From Planctomycetaceae bacterium (lineage in GTDB: Bacteria; Planctomycetota; Planctomycetia; Planctomycetales; Planctomycetaceae), in the NCBI GenBank assembly GCA_021732415.1, contig JAKFVC010000072.1, positions 50,862-114,861 of the forward strand: a stretch of 64,000 nt of DNA. Direction: 5' to 3'. A program made the translations under genes and the position numbers. Shown here piece after piece: positions 10,201-18,975 of this stretch. Below the pieces are notes generated by a model. The model searched no databases. It saw nothing but the letters and a program-made list of their open reading frames with translations, and was not told the DNA's origin. The stretch's first letter is position 1; each line of letters begins with the position of its first letter.

Positions 10201-10221
10201 GGCGATGTGTTGCAGAAGCAT
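7216..10221 (-). CDS. Giant surface protein, beta-strand repeats plus cadherin-like domain
   Basis: 1001 residues. The N-terminus is basic and then has TIEDRLLLTT (about 41-50), a variant of the LEPR-XLL type motif found at the start of large exported planctomycete proteins. Residues from about 60 to 740 are repeats rich in Gly, Thr and Asn of the kind GSLSGTGTISGNLTNAG, typical of autotransporter-type passenger beta-helices, ending with a block containing SPGSSPGRLAVTGSYLQ. A cadherin-like repeat follows (about 750-860: FSIAENSTTALTVAATDAD ... NQYEVQVSAGDG), then a C-terminal domain with a second beta-sandwich feel. No beta-barrel or anchor is seen. It probably sits on the cell surface or in the matrix. 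The gene is downstream, same strand, of a kinase and a sigma factor. Start is the ATG at 10221. Confidence 0.75.
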   Translation of the reverse strand: MLLQHIARFVEHYLPWPPVSRSTTRFTRRQRKGTMATAIETIEDRLLLTTWIWIPTPEDGGPKDFNGDFNDSTHWVTEETLNFLHADHVHGVPGGSDTAIINGNGEFTVTVNTAASVGTLSSVARIHVTSGSSLIINSGTSSTIQGVTLDAGGELGVEGDGTKFVVGSGELSGDSTYAGTLHAGAGAMLLFGGIFAGHDLNAGTTFTGSGLFSRTGFNIPSFTINAPLTFPENFELGNGTMTMNADVTVGGTFRQFLNGSGGTLLGSGDLIVPNGATYTWEGARIEGGGGRFIIQAGGTLNISAEGDARFLTTRTIDNAGTINWSSGGIAGVDTTITNLGSGIVNVSGDHTLNSGDSITFNNMGTFIKTSSAAPGTASTLLGVIFNNTGTVNVDSGILKFSRGTSSGVVNAAAGTQVVYRGGTGVADDYTYDSGATFTGSGTLLVIDEAVFVINTDLVVENFEQSSNIGKVTGTGNLTISGHHHWINGRIDGAGELIILNGATLDVGVEGGATPERVVNNSGIINWSGTNYITVFATAGVINNLPDGVFNINADAGTNVLVNNQGTLNKTTSGALGTTTFFAGITNTGTVQVTSGKLQVNPAYTQSDGTTIVNAGATLATSNTVNITGGSLSGTGTISGNLTNAGLVSPGSSPGRLAVTGSYLQSATGILSIEIGGLTPGSQYDQLAVGGNANLDGTLQVTFIDGFVPAVANRFSILEFGSNSNNFATEEGLDIPGSSYLQSITDVDSLDLLVKVNTNPSFTSSSSFSIAENSTTALTVAATDADLPAQVITYSISGGADQGLFSITPTGALTFVSAPDFETQLDSDLDNQYEVQVSAGDGAGGVTVQDLTVTVTNVADGPQLSGGGSIVTWVKKNPPVVVLPQVTVTSGVAGLAGATLTLATDIVVTKKKALDQFHLPSSGAIGTISNPVILNGRLTVHIELNENATDAAVQAFLRGITFSTSGAGLKKTTRSVAVTLADTSGQSATINRTISVRKKAVV

Positions 10222-10396
10222 GATGTTTCCAATGTGCCAGCGTGGGCAGCAGGGCGTGGTTGTGCTCGATCGAATTTCGATGACAGTCTGCGGGCATCAG
10301 CCGTCATCTGGCCATGAATGGCCCTGCTTCATGTGCGGTTCCGTCAACCGTTCGCAGGGCACGACGTCGGACTTAATGAATGTGAAACGGGGACGC

Positions 10397-13006
10397 TCAG
10401 TTGTTGCCGGCCTCTTTCCAGAACTCGTCAATGGGCTTGCCATTGATCGTTCGCAGAGTGCTAATCGAGCGCAGCAGTTCGGCGTCGCGAACCGAATTGA
10501 CGGGGGCATCTATGTTCTCCAGCGGCATTCCTCGGAGGAGAAAGAAGTCAGTGACTTCGGTCCCTTGGCACGCCAGGTATTTCAATGGCTTGCCTTTGAG
10601 GGGCGACAAGTCACTGATCCGTGTGTGAGAGCACTCCAACCAGACCAGCGGCTCTCCTTGCAAGGGGGACAAATCGGAAACCGACGTCGATGAAACAGCG
10701 AGAGTTTCAATTCCCGTGCCACGCAAGGGCGACAGATCTTTCAGTGCGGGATTATTATGTATCGAGAGATTCCGCAGAGGCATTCCCTGGAGCGGCGCCA
10801 GATCGCTGATCTGCGTACGATAACACCACAACAGCTTCAGTCTCATACCTCGTAGCGGTTCCAAACTGCTGACCGGAGTATTTCCGCATAACACTTGAGT
10901 CAATGGTGCACCGCGCAACGGCGACAGATCGGCCACGCTGGTGTCACAGCAGTTAAAGTAGTCCAGCTTCAAGCCCGCTAGCGGTAACAAGTCTGCCAGC
11001 TTTCCTCGCACTCCGGGGCTGCAGATGCTGGCCACATGAGTCAGGTGCGGCAAGGCACGTAGCGGCGAGATGTCCGTCACATGGTCAGCATGAAAGTCGA
11101 ATTCAGTGAGATGTTCGCCGTGAATCTTATGCTGGGCCTCTCCATCGAAGTTGGGATTGAGTTCTTTCAGTTTTTTCACGACAGCGGCACCTTGCTCTGT
11201 CACCGGCAGCTTGCCGACCTCATCCGCCCACTTCAGGAATTCAGGTGATTCAAAACTTCGAACTGGCGCCTTGGCCGCAGTTACCGCAGGACGCGTGAGT
11301 GGCCCCAGTCCCACTAACCTGTCGTCACTAGTCACAGCAATCAAGTCTTTAACAATCTCGACCTTGACGAGCGTCTGCCCACTCCGCTTCAGCTCAAATT
11401 GTTGAGTTTTGAACTCCACGTCACCCCGCTTGATCAGCAATGTATGCTGAACTCCAGCCAGCTCGCGGGCTCCCTCTTTCGCCGCAGTGGTTCCGAGTTT
11501 GACTTGAATGGGGGACTGATCCTTCTCGGAGCTCGTCACCAGGAGGCCCTCGCCGTCGAAACGAGCTTGCGTCTGGGGATCGGAAATCTCGACTCGAACA
11601 GTGGCTCCCTGTGGTGTTTTCCAATACAAGATGAAGCCCGCCAACAATACTGCGACCGCCGCGCCCCAAGTCAGCCAGTAGCGCGCTGGGGGCCGCTGGG
11701 CCACTCCGCCTGGTGATGTCGTGCCGCTGGTCGCCAATGCTTCTGCGACGTAAGATTCGGTGGTCGCTGTAGCCGTCAACAATGTCGGACTGTCCGCAAC
11801 TGCCTGCTGGCGATGGCCAGCGGCAAAACTAGTTATTAGTGCAATGGGGTTCAGACGATTCAGATCCGCTCCCGTACAGAACGGCTGCAGGGCCTGAGCG
11901 ACGGCGCTGGGGGTGACATAGCGATGGTCCGGTAAACGAGCAAGCATGCGGTCGACGATTTCGGCCAGCGCGGCAGGGACCTCGGGGCGACGATCGCGTA
12001 GCGGGACCGGCTGCTGTGTGGCCAGTGCGGTCAGCTTCTGCATCATTGTGGTGTGCGCGGGGTTGGCAAACGGGGCTTCTCCCGTCAAAAGCTTATAGAG
12101 CGTGGCCCCCAACGAGTAGATATCAGCTCGAATATCGACATGGTGCGTATCGCCCCCTTGCTCGGGAGCCATATAGTCGATCGTCCCCATGATCTGCCCG
12201 GTCGACGTCAGCTCTCGCTGCGGAACGTCCGCTTGATTTAACAGGGCTAGACCCAGATCCAGGATCTTTACCTGTCCCTCCGTGCTGAGCATCAGGTTGG
12301 ACGGCTTAATGTCGCGATGGACCAGGCCCTTCTGATGAGCATACTCCAGTCCTAGTGCCGCCTGACGGATCAGTTCGCAAGCTTCGGGAATAGGCAGCTT
12401 CCCCTGTGATCGAGTCAGATCCGACAGATCCACGCCATCGACAAACTCCATCACCAGGAAATGTTGCCCCTCAAACTCGCCGGCGTCGTGAGCTCGAATC
12501 ACGTTCGGATGTTCCAGCCGTCCGATCGCTTTCATCTCGCGCGAGAAGCGGGCAATGGCACCAGGGTTCGACCACAGGCTGGCCGACAACACCTTGATGG
12601 CCACGATCTTATCTAATCGTGTGTGGAGCGCCTTATAAACCGCCCCCATGCCCCCCTGGCCGAGCTTCGCAATGATCTGATAGTCTCGCAATTGCGGGAA
12701 CACGTCGACAGCGTGGTTGGCAATCACTTCCGGTTGTGACCTGGCGTGTGACGGCTCACTGCTTAATGCTTCCACTGCGGCCAATCGCTGCTGGTAGGTC
12801 GCATCTCCAGCAAATGGCGAGGCGACAGCGGGCTGACGAAGTTGTGACAGCACGACATCAACCGTCCCGTCGAGATTGTGGAGTGTCTGCTCGCAAGCAG
12901 CACAACTTCCGACATGGTCCGCCAGCTGATCGGCGAGCGATTCGTCCAGCGTCCCCAATGCGTACGCAGAAAGTTCTGTAGGCCGAGGGCAGCGAGTATC
13001 AGTCAT
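10397..13006 (-). CDS. Ser/Thr protein kinase with anti-sigma-type zinc finger and LRR tail
   Basis: 869 residues. The N-terminus looks like an anti-sigma zinc-finger domain: helix then HVGSCAACEQ (H31, C35, C38). The kinase domain spans about 108-375: GQGGMGAVYKA, catalytic Lys138, HRDIKPSN (H230-R231-D232) and DLG at 250-252 in place of DFG. A single membrane helix is at about 443-462. The outside part ends in leucine-rich repeats of about 23 residues with the pattern DLSPLxGxPLxxL (about 640-850). Fused domains imply a kinase that can hold a sigma factor and sense a signal through its extracytoplasmic LRRs. The ECF sigma gene lies 114 bases upstream on the same strand, and the giant surface protein lies 175 bases downstream. 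Partner and ligand are inferred, not shown. Confidence 0.88.
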   Translation of the reverse strand: MTDTRCPRPTELSAYALGTLDESLADQLADHVGSCAACEQTLHNLDGTVDVVLSQLRQPAVASPFAGDATYQQRLAAVEALSSEPSHARSQPEVIANHAVDVFPQLRDYQIIAKLGQGGMGAVYKALHTRLDKIVAIKVLSASLWSNPGAIARFSREMKAIGRLEHPNVIRAHDAGEFEGQHFLVMEFVDGVDLSDLTRSQGKLPIPEACELIRQAALGLEYAHQKGLVHRDIKPSNLMLSTEGQVKILDLGLALLNQADVPQRELTSTGQIMGTIDYMAPEQGGDTHHVDIRADIYSLGATLYKLLTGEAPFANPAHTTMMQKLTALATQQPVPLRDRRPEVPAALAEIVDRMLARLPDHRYVTPSAVAQALQPFCTGADLNRLNPIALITSFAAGHRQQAVADSPTLLTATATTESYVAEALATSGTTSPGGVAQRPPARYWLTWGAAVAVLLAGFILYWKTPQGATVRVEISDPQTQARFDGEGLLVTSSEKDQSPIQVKLGTTAAKEGARELAGVQHTLLIKRGDVEFKTQQFELKRSGQTLVKVEIVKDLIAVTSDDRLVGLGPLTRPAVTAAKAPVRSFESPEFLKWADEVGKLPVTEQGAAVVKKLKELNPNFDGEAQHKIHGEHLTEFDFHADHVTDISPLRALPHLTHVASICSPGVRGKLADLLPLAGLKLDYFNCCDTSVADLSPLRGAPLTQVLCGNTPVSSLEPLRGMRLKLLWCYRTQISDLAPLQGMPLRNLSIHNNPALKDLSPLRGTGIETLAVSSTSVSDLSPLQGEPLVWLECSHTRISDLSPLKGKPLKYLACQGTEVTDFFLLRGMPLENIDAPVNSVRDAELLRSISTLRTINGKPIDEFWKEAGNN

Positions 13007-13120
13007 GACATGTCCGCCAAGTCTTCAGCGATAATCCACCCGTCAATTCTCGGGCCAGTCTGAGCGTCTCCGGAAGACTCGGGGACTCTCTATCAGATCA
13101 ACGCCAGGGCATAACGCGAA

Positions 13121-13765
13121 TTACAGAAGTTCGCTACAAAATGTGCGTAAGTGACGTAGTACGCGATATTTAGCCTGCCGCACGGCCCCCACGGTCATCT
13201 GTAATTCCAGGGCGACATCGCGCGCCAGTTGACCATCTAGAACCAACCGTTCGAAGCAGGTCCAAGACTTCGAGTCGAAGTCGTCGCGAATGAGCGTCGC
13301 GGCCCGCTGCAACAGTGGCCCGTGCGACGCGGCTGCATCGGGAAACAGATCTTCTTCTAGCGGATCGGGCAACTCCAGCAAGCGTTGCTGCAGTTCGTCC
13401 CCTCCAGGAACCTCTGGTCGCCGGCCCCTGGCACGAATCAGATCACGCGTCTTGTTTAGGGTCACAGTCCACAGCCAGCCTCGAAATGTTCCCTGATCGT
13501 CGCGGCGATATTGGGGCAAGGCACGGTGGACGACCTGAAACACTTCCTGCATCACATCGGCGGCATCATCATCTTGCAGCCGGAATCCTCGAGCCCACCC
13601 ATAGACGAGATCCCCATACAGCCGGACCAACCGCCGCCACGCCTCTGGTTCGTTCTGCCGCACTTGCTGCAACAAACTCAGCGATGTCGTCGATGATGGA
13701 GATGATGACAAAGTGATGCCGCCGGAATTCATTCTGAAACGATGGATATCTGTGCCAGATCGCAC
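13121..13765 (-). CDS. ECF-family RNA polymerase sigma factor
   Basis: 214 residues from the ATG at 13765; an internal ATG at 13732 (MNSGG) is an alternative start. Sigma region 2 is visible as LVYGWARGFRLQDDDAADV and MQEVFQVVHRALPQY, with GTFRGWLWTVTLNKTRDLIR following. Sigma region 4 is the helix-turn-helix DVALELQMTVGAVRQAKYRV near the C-terminus. The kinase with the zinc-finger N-terminus starts 114 bases downstream, the usual planctomycete sigma/kinase pair. I infer that the kinase controls this factor and that the pair may drive the giant gene further downstream. Confidence 0.9.
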   Translation of the reverse strand: MRSGTDIHRFRMNSGGITLSSSPSSTTSLSLLQQVRQNEPEAWRRLVRLYGDLVYGWARGFRLQDDDAADVMQEVFQVVHRALPQYRRDDQGTFRGWLWTVTLNKTRDLIRARGRRPEVPGGDELQQRLLELPDPLEEDLFPDAAASHGPLLQRAATLIRDDFDSKSWTCFERLVLDGQLARDVALELQMTVGAVRQAKYRVLRHLRTFCSELL

Positions 13766-14055
13766 AGGTCACACGTGGAGAGTCGATTGCGTCGAACTGA
13801 TCAGACTCATCAAGCAGCCTATCATCAGGGAGTGGGAATGTCATCAGTCAGTGCCTCACAAACGCCGTTCTAAAAGGTGCCTTGATCTCGCACGTGTCAT
13901 TTCGTTGACTGCGGCACACAGCCGCCAATGTGCGTTCCGGTATCGTCAACGCACCGGATTATTGATCGTGCTGGCAGCTGGCCACTCACGAGCCAGGCAC
14001 AAAGCTTCCAGGCGTCAATACCATCTGGCTCACGCCTGACGGTCGCTTTGCAGCA

Positions 14056-15753
14056 CTATGCAGAGACCACCGGTTCATCTGCGGGAAACGCGGCCTGTAC
14101 GTCGGGCCGTGCAAGGATAATCTGAGCCCAGATGCAGATCGGCAGAAACACCAATAAATTGAGGTGCGGCAACAGGGAGCGTCCGGCCAGATCCTTCACA
14201 GCGCTGGCACGTGCTTCCAGCCGTAGTAGCTCGAGGCTGTCGCCCCAGATGCTGACCAATGTCAGCCCCCAGTAGGCATATCCGGCGATCACGATCCAAC
14301 TGAGGACGGTCTTCGGTTTGTTGCCAAACCATTGATCGCCATACAGGACGACTGCCGACATGCCCATGATCACAATGACGGCCAATCCCATGACCATCAA
14401 ACCAATGGCCGGACCACGCACCAGGACCGCAGCTTTAGCGCGAGTGTCGGTGAGACGTTCGGCCTGCGATACAGACGACCGGTAAAGGCCCATGACGCAC
14501 CCCAGCTCTGCCAGAAAAAACAGCCCGGCAGCCAGCAGCACCAGACTGAGCTGGACCGATTCCGTGGTGGCACCCATACCCCAGGCGTTGCCCATAAAGA
14601 CGATGCGAGCGTCGGATCCCCGTACTGAATCGAGAAATGCTCCACCAAACCGGATCATGAGTCCCATAAATAGACACGCCGGCACAAGTGTCAACAGGAT
14701 GAGCTGCCACGACCAGCGGGAAGATCTCGCCTCGGCCACCCGTGGAATAGTGGCGGCGACTTTCGAGGCACGCATCGAATCAGAGAAGCTTGTCGCGGAG
14801 ATTGTTTCCAGCTCACTCTTCACGTCGCTGGCGTGCTGGTAGCGCTGTTCCGGATCCTGTTCGAGCGCCCGCAAGACGACCTCGTCCAGCCGGATGTCGA
14901 CTTGAACTCTCTTCGATGGTGGGGCGAACTTTCCCATCGGCAATTCGCCGGTGAGCAATTCGTAGAACACGACTCCCAGCGAATAGATATCAGCCCGGTG
15001 GTCGACCTCGCGCGAGCCCTGCATTTGCTCGGGAGCCATGTACCGCAGAGTCCCCATCACCTGATGTGTTGCCGTCAGGGATTGTTCACCGACATCCACC
15101 CCCAGCAGTTTGGCGAGGCCAAAGTCGGCAATCTTCACTCGGCCTTTGTTGTCGATCAGGATGTTTTCCGGCTTGATGTCCCGATGGACGATGCCTTCGT
15201 CGTGGGCGAACTGCAGGGCATCGCAGATCTGCGGCACGATCGACAGTGCCTCGGCCGGTGTGAGTGTTCCCGCTCGAATCGTCTGGCGCAGGTTCGTGCC
15301 GTCGACAAATTCCATCACGAAATAGTACAGACTCTCGGCCTGACCAAAGTCATAGACGCCGACAATGTGCGGATGATTGAGCCTCGCCAGAGCCCGCGCT
15401 TCGCGTTGAAAGCGTTCGGCAAACGCGGGATCGTGGCTGATCTCCGACGGCAGAATCTTGACGGCCACCAACCGGTCCAATCCCGCCTGCCGAGCCTTGT
15501 AGACCGCTCCCATGCCCCCTTTGCCCAGCAACTCCAGGATTTCCAATTGCGGAAACAAACGCTGCAACTCGGCGGGGGTCGGAGGGACAAACCCGGATGC
15601 GGCCGGGGGAGTGATGTGCGTCGGTGGCACGCTGGCCCCCACTTCAGACTGACCGGGGAAGCCCGCCTTCAGCAAGCAGGCCGGGCACAATCCCGCGGGG
15701 GCATTCGCGGGGACTTCGGCACCACACTGGGGACAAGTTTGAGAAATCGACAT
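14056..15753 (-). CDS. Ser/Thr protein kinase with zinc ribbon and multi-helix membrane tail
   Basis: 565 residues from the ATG at 15753; a TTG two codons earlier is possible but AGGA is better spaced for the ATG. The N-terminus has a zinc ribbon CPQC...CPAC (Cys 7, 10, 23 and 26). The kinase domain runs from about 70 to 320: GKGGMGAVYKAR, Lys99, VHRDIKPEN (HRD at 190-192), DFG 210-212 and GTLRYMAPEQ. The C-terminal half has about five hydrophobic segments (near 350, 402, 449, 485 and 530), so the kinase is anchored by a polytopic region rather than one helix. The frameshifted ECF sigma gene is 98 bases upstream, same strand. Membrane input is inferred; no ligand domain is recognised. Confidence 0.9.
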   Translation of the reverse strand: MSISQTCPQCGAEVPANAPAGLCPACLLKAGFPGQSEVGASVPPTHITPPAASGFVPPTPAELQRLFPQLEILELLGKGGMGAVYKARQAGLDRLVAVKILPSEISHDPAFAERFQREARALARLNHPHIVGVYDFGQAESLYYFVMEFVDGTNLRQTIRAGTLTPAEALSIVPQICDALQFAHDEGIVHRDIKPENILIDNKGRVKIADFGLAKLLGVDVGEQSLTATHQVMGTLRYMAPEQMQGSREVDHRADIYSLGVVFYELLTGELPMGKFAPPSKRVQVDIRLDEVVLRALEQDPEQRYQHASDVKSELETISATSFSDSMRASKVAATIPRVAEARSSRWSWQLILLTLVPACLFMGLMIRFGGAFLDSVRGSDARIVFMGNAWGMGATTESVQLSLVLLAAGLFFLAELGCVMGLYRSSVSQAERLTDTRAKAAVLVRGPAIGLMVMGLAVIVIMGMSAVVLYGDQWFGNKPKTVLSWIVIAGYAYWGLTLVSIWGDSLELLRLEARASAVKDLAGRSLLPHLNLLVFLPICIWAQIILARPDVQAAFPADEPVVSA

Positions 15754-15851
15754 TGGCAAGATTCCTGGAGGAAGAACAACTCTACCTCTCTCTACAGCAA
15801 ACCATTCCCGGCGTGACGTGAAATCTGATCGGATTCCCCAGAATCGTGGCT

Positions 15852-16615
15852 TCAGCTCCGAAGGGTCTCGAACAACTCGCGAATCTCGTCATCCAGATCA
15901 CCCGGTTCGAGGACCGTTTGTGAAACCTCATCCCGCAACAGTTCGCGATAGCGTTTCTTCAGCCGATGAGCCGCCTGCCGCACCGCGTCCTCGGTCATCG
16001 CCAATTCTGCCGCCAAGCCCGCGTAGGCCGTCTCGGAACGCTCGCCGGTCAGCGTCCCCTTGAGCACCTCGAACTGCCGCTGCTTACCAGCTGACTCGAA
16101 TTCCGCCTGCAGGCGTGTCACGACATGTTCCAGCAGAGTCAGCGTCCATTGCCGTTCGAAGAGACGTTCCGGGGTCAAGTCGTGTGCCGGCTCCAAGTGC
16201 AGGCGCGACTCACCGGCCTCCCAATCGAGCGACAGATGCTCGCGCCGGCCCCCTCGCTTTCGGGCCTGAGTACGATTCCATTCGTTGGCGAGGAAATTCT
16301 TCAAGGCCGTCAATAAGAACCCGCGGAAGCGACCCCGTTCGGGCGATGCGCTGGCCAGCAACTTCTTCTCCAACAGCCGAGCAAAAAACTCCTGCGTCAG
16401 GTCTTGTGCCTCGTGTCGATCGGCCACGCGGCGGCGGGCAAACGCATAGAGCGGCAACCAATATCGCTGACACAACGCGGCCAGCGCCTGCTGGGCTTGC
16501 TCGTCGGCGGCCCTCCGGCTCGCAGCACCAGACTCCAGTGAGTCGTCGCGAACTCACCCGCCGGTTCTTGTCGTGCGGACCCATCAGGTTGATCCGAAGT
16601 GTTCATCTCGAACAC
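15852..16615 (-). CDS. ECF-family sigma factor, apparently frameshifted near its 5' end
   Basis: The planctomycete family begins with a block like FATTHWSLVL and continues AALCQRYWLPLYAFARRR. Here the first block is in one minus-strand frame (starting ATG 16615 or 16606, MNTSDQP...) and the second in another, which has only a TTG start at 16475. If one base is restored near 16509-16516 (plus-strand GGCCCTCC), the join reads SLVLRAG then RAADEQAQQALAALCQRYW, a good family sequence. The rest is intact: region 2 DLTQEFFARLLEKK and region 4 AELAMTEDAVRQAAHRLKKR, ending DDEIRELFETLRS. It precedes its kinase by 98 bases. Either the genome has a sequencing or assembly deletion, or the gene is a recent pseudogene or starts at the internal TTG. 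Confidence 0.75.
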
Positions 16616-16686
16616 TTTACCATGCGGTGCTGGTCGAAGCCCGGAAAATCACGATCAGGAGAGTCACTGTCCAAATCAAATCGCCC

Positions 16687-17214
16687 CTAAATCAAGTCAC
16701 CGCCGTCCACCGACCATTTCCTGATGTCGTGTAAATTGACGACGGTGGCCTGGCGCGTGGCGGTCTCCAGCAGCACGATCGTCGGACGTCCGTAACTCCA
16801 GCCGCTGGTTTCACCCGGATTGATCAACATCCGCCCCCGGTCATCGCATTCGATGCGAGGTTTGTGAGTATGTCCGAAGACGGCGATATCATAATCCACA
16901 TCGACGCCCCGCAACTGCCGCTTCATATGTGCCAGGACGAACCTCGTACCATCATCGACTGTCAGATGGACGGGGGGCTCGGACAGTTTGCCAACCAGCT
17001 TGATTCCGGATTGCAAACCGACTTTGTTCCCCTCGTTGTCGCCGAAACAGGCCACCAGAGGCGCTTTGAGATTTCTCAATGGCGGAATGGAAATCGTCGA
17101 CACGAAGTCACCCGCGAACAACACGAGTTCAACCTCCTCGGCATTGAAGCGTTCGACCGCGAGGCGGATGTTGGCCAGATGGTCGTGAGTGTCCGCGAAG
17201 ATTCCAATTCTCAT
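16687..17214 (-). CDS. YfcE/MJ0936-type metallophosphoesterase
   Basis: 175 residues from the ATG at 17214; a TTG four codons earlier at 17226 would touch the upstream stop but is less likely. The N-terminus MRIGIFADTHDH gives Asp8 and His10; LVLFAGDFVS supplies Asp36; ACFGDNEGN gives the GDN block with Asn60 (the usual motif is GNCD); and VFGHTHKPR is the C-terminal metal-binding GHTH. These residues fit a two-metal phosphodiesterase of the calcineurin-like superfamily. It is 12 bases downstream of the DUF1501 gene, same strand, so probably co-transcribed, though no functional link is evident. Confidence 0.85.
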   Translation of the reverse strand: MRIGIFADTHDHLANIRLAVERFNAEEVELVLFAGDFVSTISIPPLRNLKAPLVACFGDNEGNKVGLQSGIKLVGKLSEPPVHLTVDDGTRFVLAHMKRQLRGVDVDYDIAVFGHTHKPRIECDDRGRMLINPGETSGWSYGRPTIVLLETATRQATVVNLHDIRKWSVDGGDLI

Positions 17215-17226
17215 GAGTGCTGGCAA

Positions 17227-18654
17227 CTATCCAAACAGATCATACAACGGTTCGCCCGAACTAATGGGACGAGTGAAACCATCGCTACCCAGACGCGTTT
17301 CTAACGGCACACCCAATGAGTGGTAGATCGTCGCACTGAGGTCTTGGGCGCGTACTGGCTTGTCTTTCACGAAGGCTGCGGTCTTATCGGAGGCCCCATA
17401 GACTGCACCGCCGCGGATTCCGCCGCCGGCAATGATCGCCGAATAGCACGCCGGCCAATGCTGACGCCCGGGGTTCGTCGCCGCGGCATTAATAATTGGC
17501 GTGCGGCCGAATTCACCCATGCACACCACCATCGTGCTCTCTAACATCCCGCGATCCTTCAGATCGGTCAGCAATGCCGACAAGCCTTCGTCCAGCCGCG
17601 GCAGGCAATAGCCCATGCCGTACGAGCCGTTACCGAAGGCATTGCCCATGCCCATTTCGCCGCCGTGCATGTCCCAGCTGGAACTGGGGGCACCGCCGCC
17701 CCCTTCCGGTGCAATTCCCGTCCAGCCGTTGACCGTGACGAAGCCGACACCGGCCTCCACCAGTCGCCGCGCCAGCAGCAAGTTTTGTCCCAGCGGATGC
17801 CGACCGTAGCGATCGCGGACGGCGTCCGGTTCCCGTTCCAGCTCGAAAGGTTGACGTCCCGCCGTGCCGTTGGTCAGGTCAAAGGCTCGCTTGTGGAGCT
17901 CCTGCCAATCGTTCGTGGAACGATTCTTATCGAGCACGCTGTTCGTCAGGTCCAAGCCGTCGATCAGGCGGCGACGTTCGGCCATCCGCTCAGGCGCCAC
18001 CGCAGGATACAGTTCCTCGGGAGCCTTGAACGTCGGCATGGCCGGATGATTCACAGCAGAACCCACGAACAACGGGCTGTGAACGGCCCCCAGGTGACCT
18101 CCGGTGCCGATGTTCGGAGCACAGAAGACGGGATCACCGACGCACTTAATCAACCACACATAGTCGGCAATACTATTGGCCTTCGGATTCGGACGCACCT
18201 TGGACAGGATCGCCCCCATGTACGGAGCATCGGGCGGCGAATCCGCCTGGCCGCTGAGCAGATGGTGCATCGCGTCGAAGTGATTGCTGATGTTGCCGAC
18301 GTGGGTCATCGACCGAATCAGGCTGAAATTCTGCGTCATGGTCGCCAGACGCGTATTCAGCTCGCTGATCTTCATACCCGGAACGGTCGTGGAAATGGGC
18401 TTATACGGCCCACGAATTCCGTCGGGTGCCTCGGGCTTCAGGTCCCACGTATCGAGATGACTGGGTCCGCCGCAAAGCAGAATGAAGATCACAGATTTCC
18501 GGGCAGCACCGCCCCCCAGTTTGGTCTCATTATTGATGCCAGCGGCAACCATGCCCGGAACACCCATCAAAGCACCGACTCCGCCAGCTTGCAGCAGTTG
18601 GCGCCGAGAGACTGCATTGAGTGATTGTCGCGAGGCGTTAAACGTGTGACTCAT
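17227..18654 (-). CDS. DUF1501 exported protein
   Basis: 475 residues. A twin-arginine signal is present (VSRRQLLQAGGVGALMG, RR at 17-18). The core starts with SVIFILLCGGPSHLDTWDLK, and further blocks GVGFVTVNGW, SSWDMHGG and VVCMGEFGRTPIINAA are characteristic of DUF1501, a sulfatase/alkaline phosphatase-fold family abundant in planctomycetes. A DUF1553-type cytochrome normally accompanies it but is not in this window. AAGGAATG lies upstream of the ATG. Function in the family is unknown; it is thought to be exported. Confidence 0.9.
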   Translation of the reverse strand: MSHTFNASRQSLNAVSRRQLLQAGGVGALMGVPGMVAAGINNETKLGGGAARKSVIFILLCGGPSHLDTWDLKPEAPDGIRGPYKPISTTVPGMKISELNTRLATMTQNFSLIRSMTHVGNISNHFDAMHHLLSGQADSPPDAPYMGAILSKVRPNPKANSIADYVWLIKCVGDPVFCAPNIGTGGHLGAVHSPLFVGSAVNHPAMPTFKAPEELYPAVAPERMAERRRLIDGLDLTNSVLDKNRSTNDWQELHKRAFDLTNGTAGRQPFELEREPDAVRDRYGRHPLGQNLLLARRLVEAGVGFVTVNGWTGIAPEGGGGAPSSSWDMHGGEMGMGNAFGNGSYGMGYCLPRLDEGLSALLTDLKDRGMLESTMVVCMGEFGRTPIINAAATNPGRQHWPACYSAIIAGGGIRGGAVYGASDKTAAFVKDKPVRAQDLSATIYHSLGVPLETRLGSDGFTRPISSGEPLYDLFG

Positions 18655-18975
18655 TGGGCATTCCTTGGGAATGAATCAGAAATGGATCAGCACTCAATAC
18701 AACATCGGCCCCGCGAAATCTGGAAATTGAACGTTTCCCATTCCCCGCGGAGTTTGCGACTGTATCGAAAGCCCTCCGATTATAGCATTCCATCAACAAT
18801 ACGACATATCAAAAAGGCCTATACAGGCGGAGAACTTCCATAATTCCCGAATAGGCTCGATGAGAGTCAATTCCGTAGGAAGGCCGCCCCGGATGTCGAA
18901 TTTTCCCTCGAAACGATCCTGCTGGTCCGGTGTTCAATGAATCTCTCGATTGACGCACCAAGCGGAGTACGCAAT
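18655..18975. other. Divergent intergenic region with degenerate repeat
   Basis: About 320 bases between the DUF1501 gene (minus) and the heparinase-like gene (plus). It contains the leader/promoter areas for both genes. At 18875-18900 there is a degenerate half copy of the family-B repeat (GTAGGAAGGCCGCCCCGGAT). No promoter boxes could be assigned with confidence. Confidence 0.35.

Noticed and set aside
7216..10221. Giant protein as an autotransporter
   Set aside because: Passenger-like repeats are present but no C-terminal beta-barrel was seen.
14833..15816. 327-codon plus-strand frame opposite the kinase at 14056-15753
   Set aside because: The minus strand carries complete kinase motifs and zinc ribbon.
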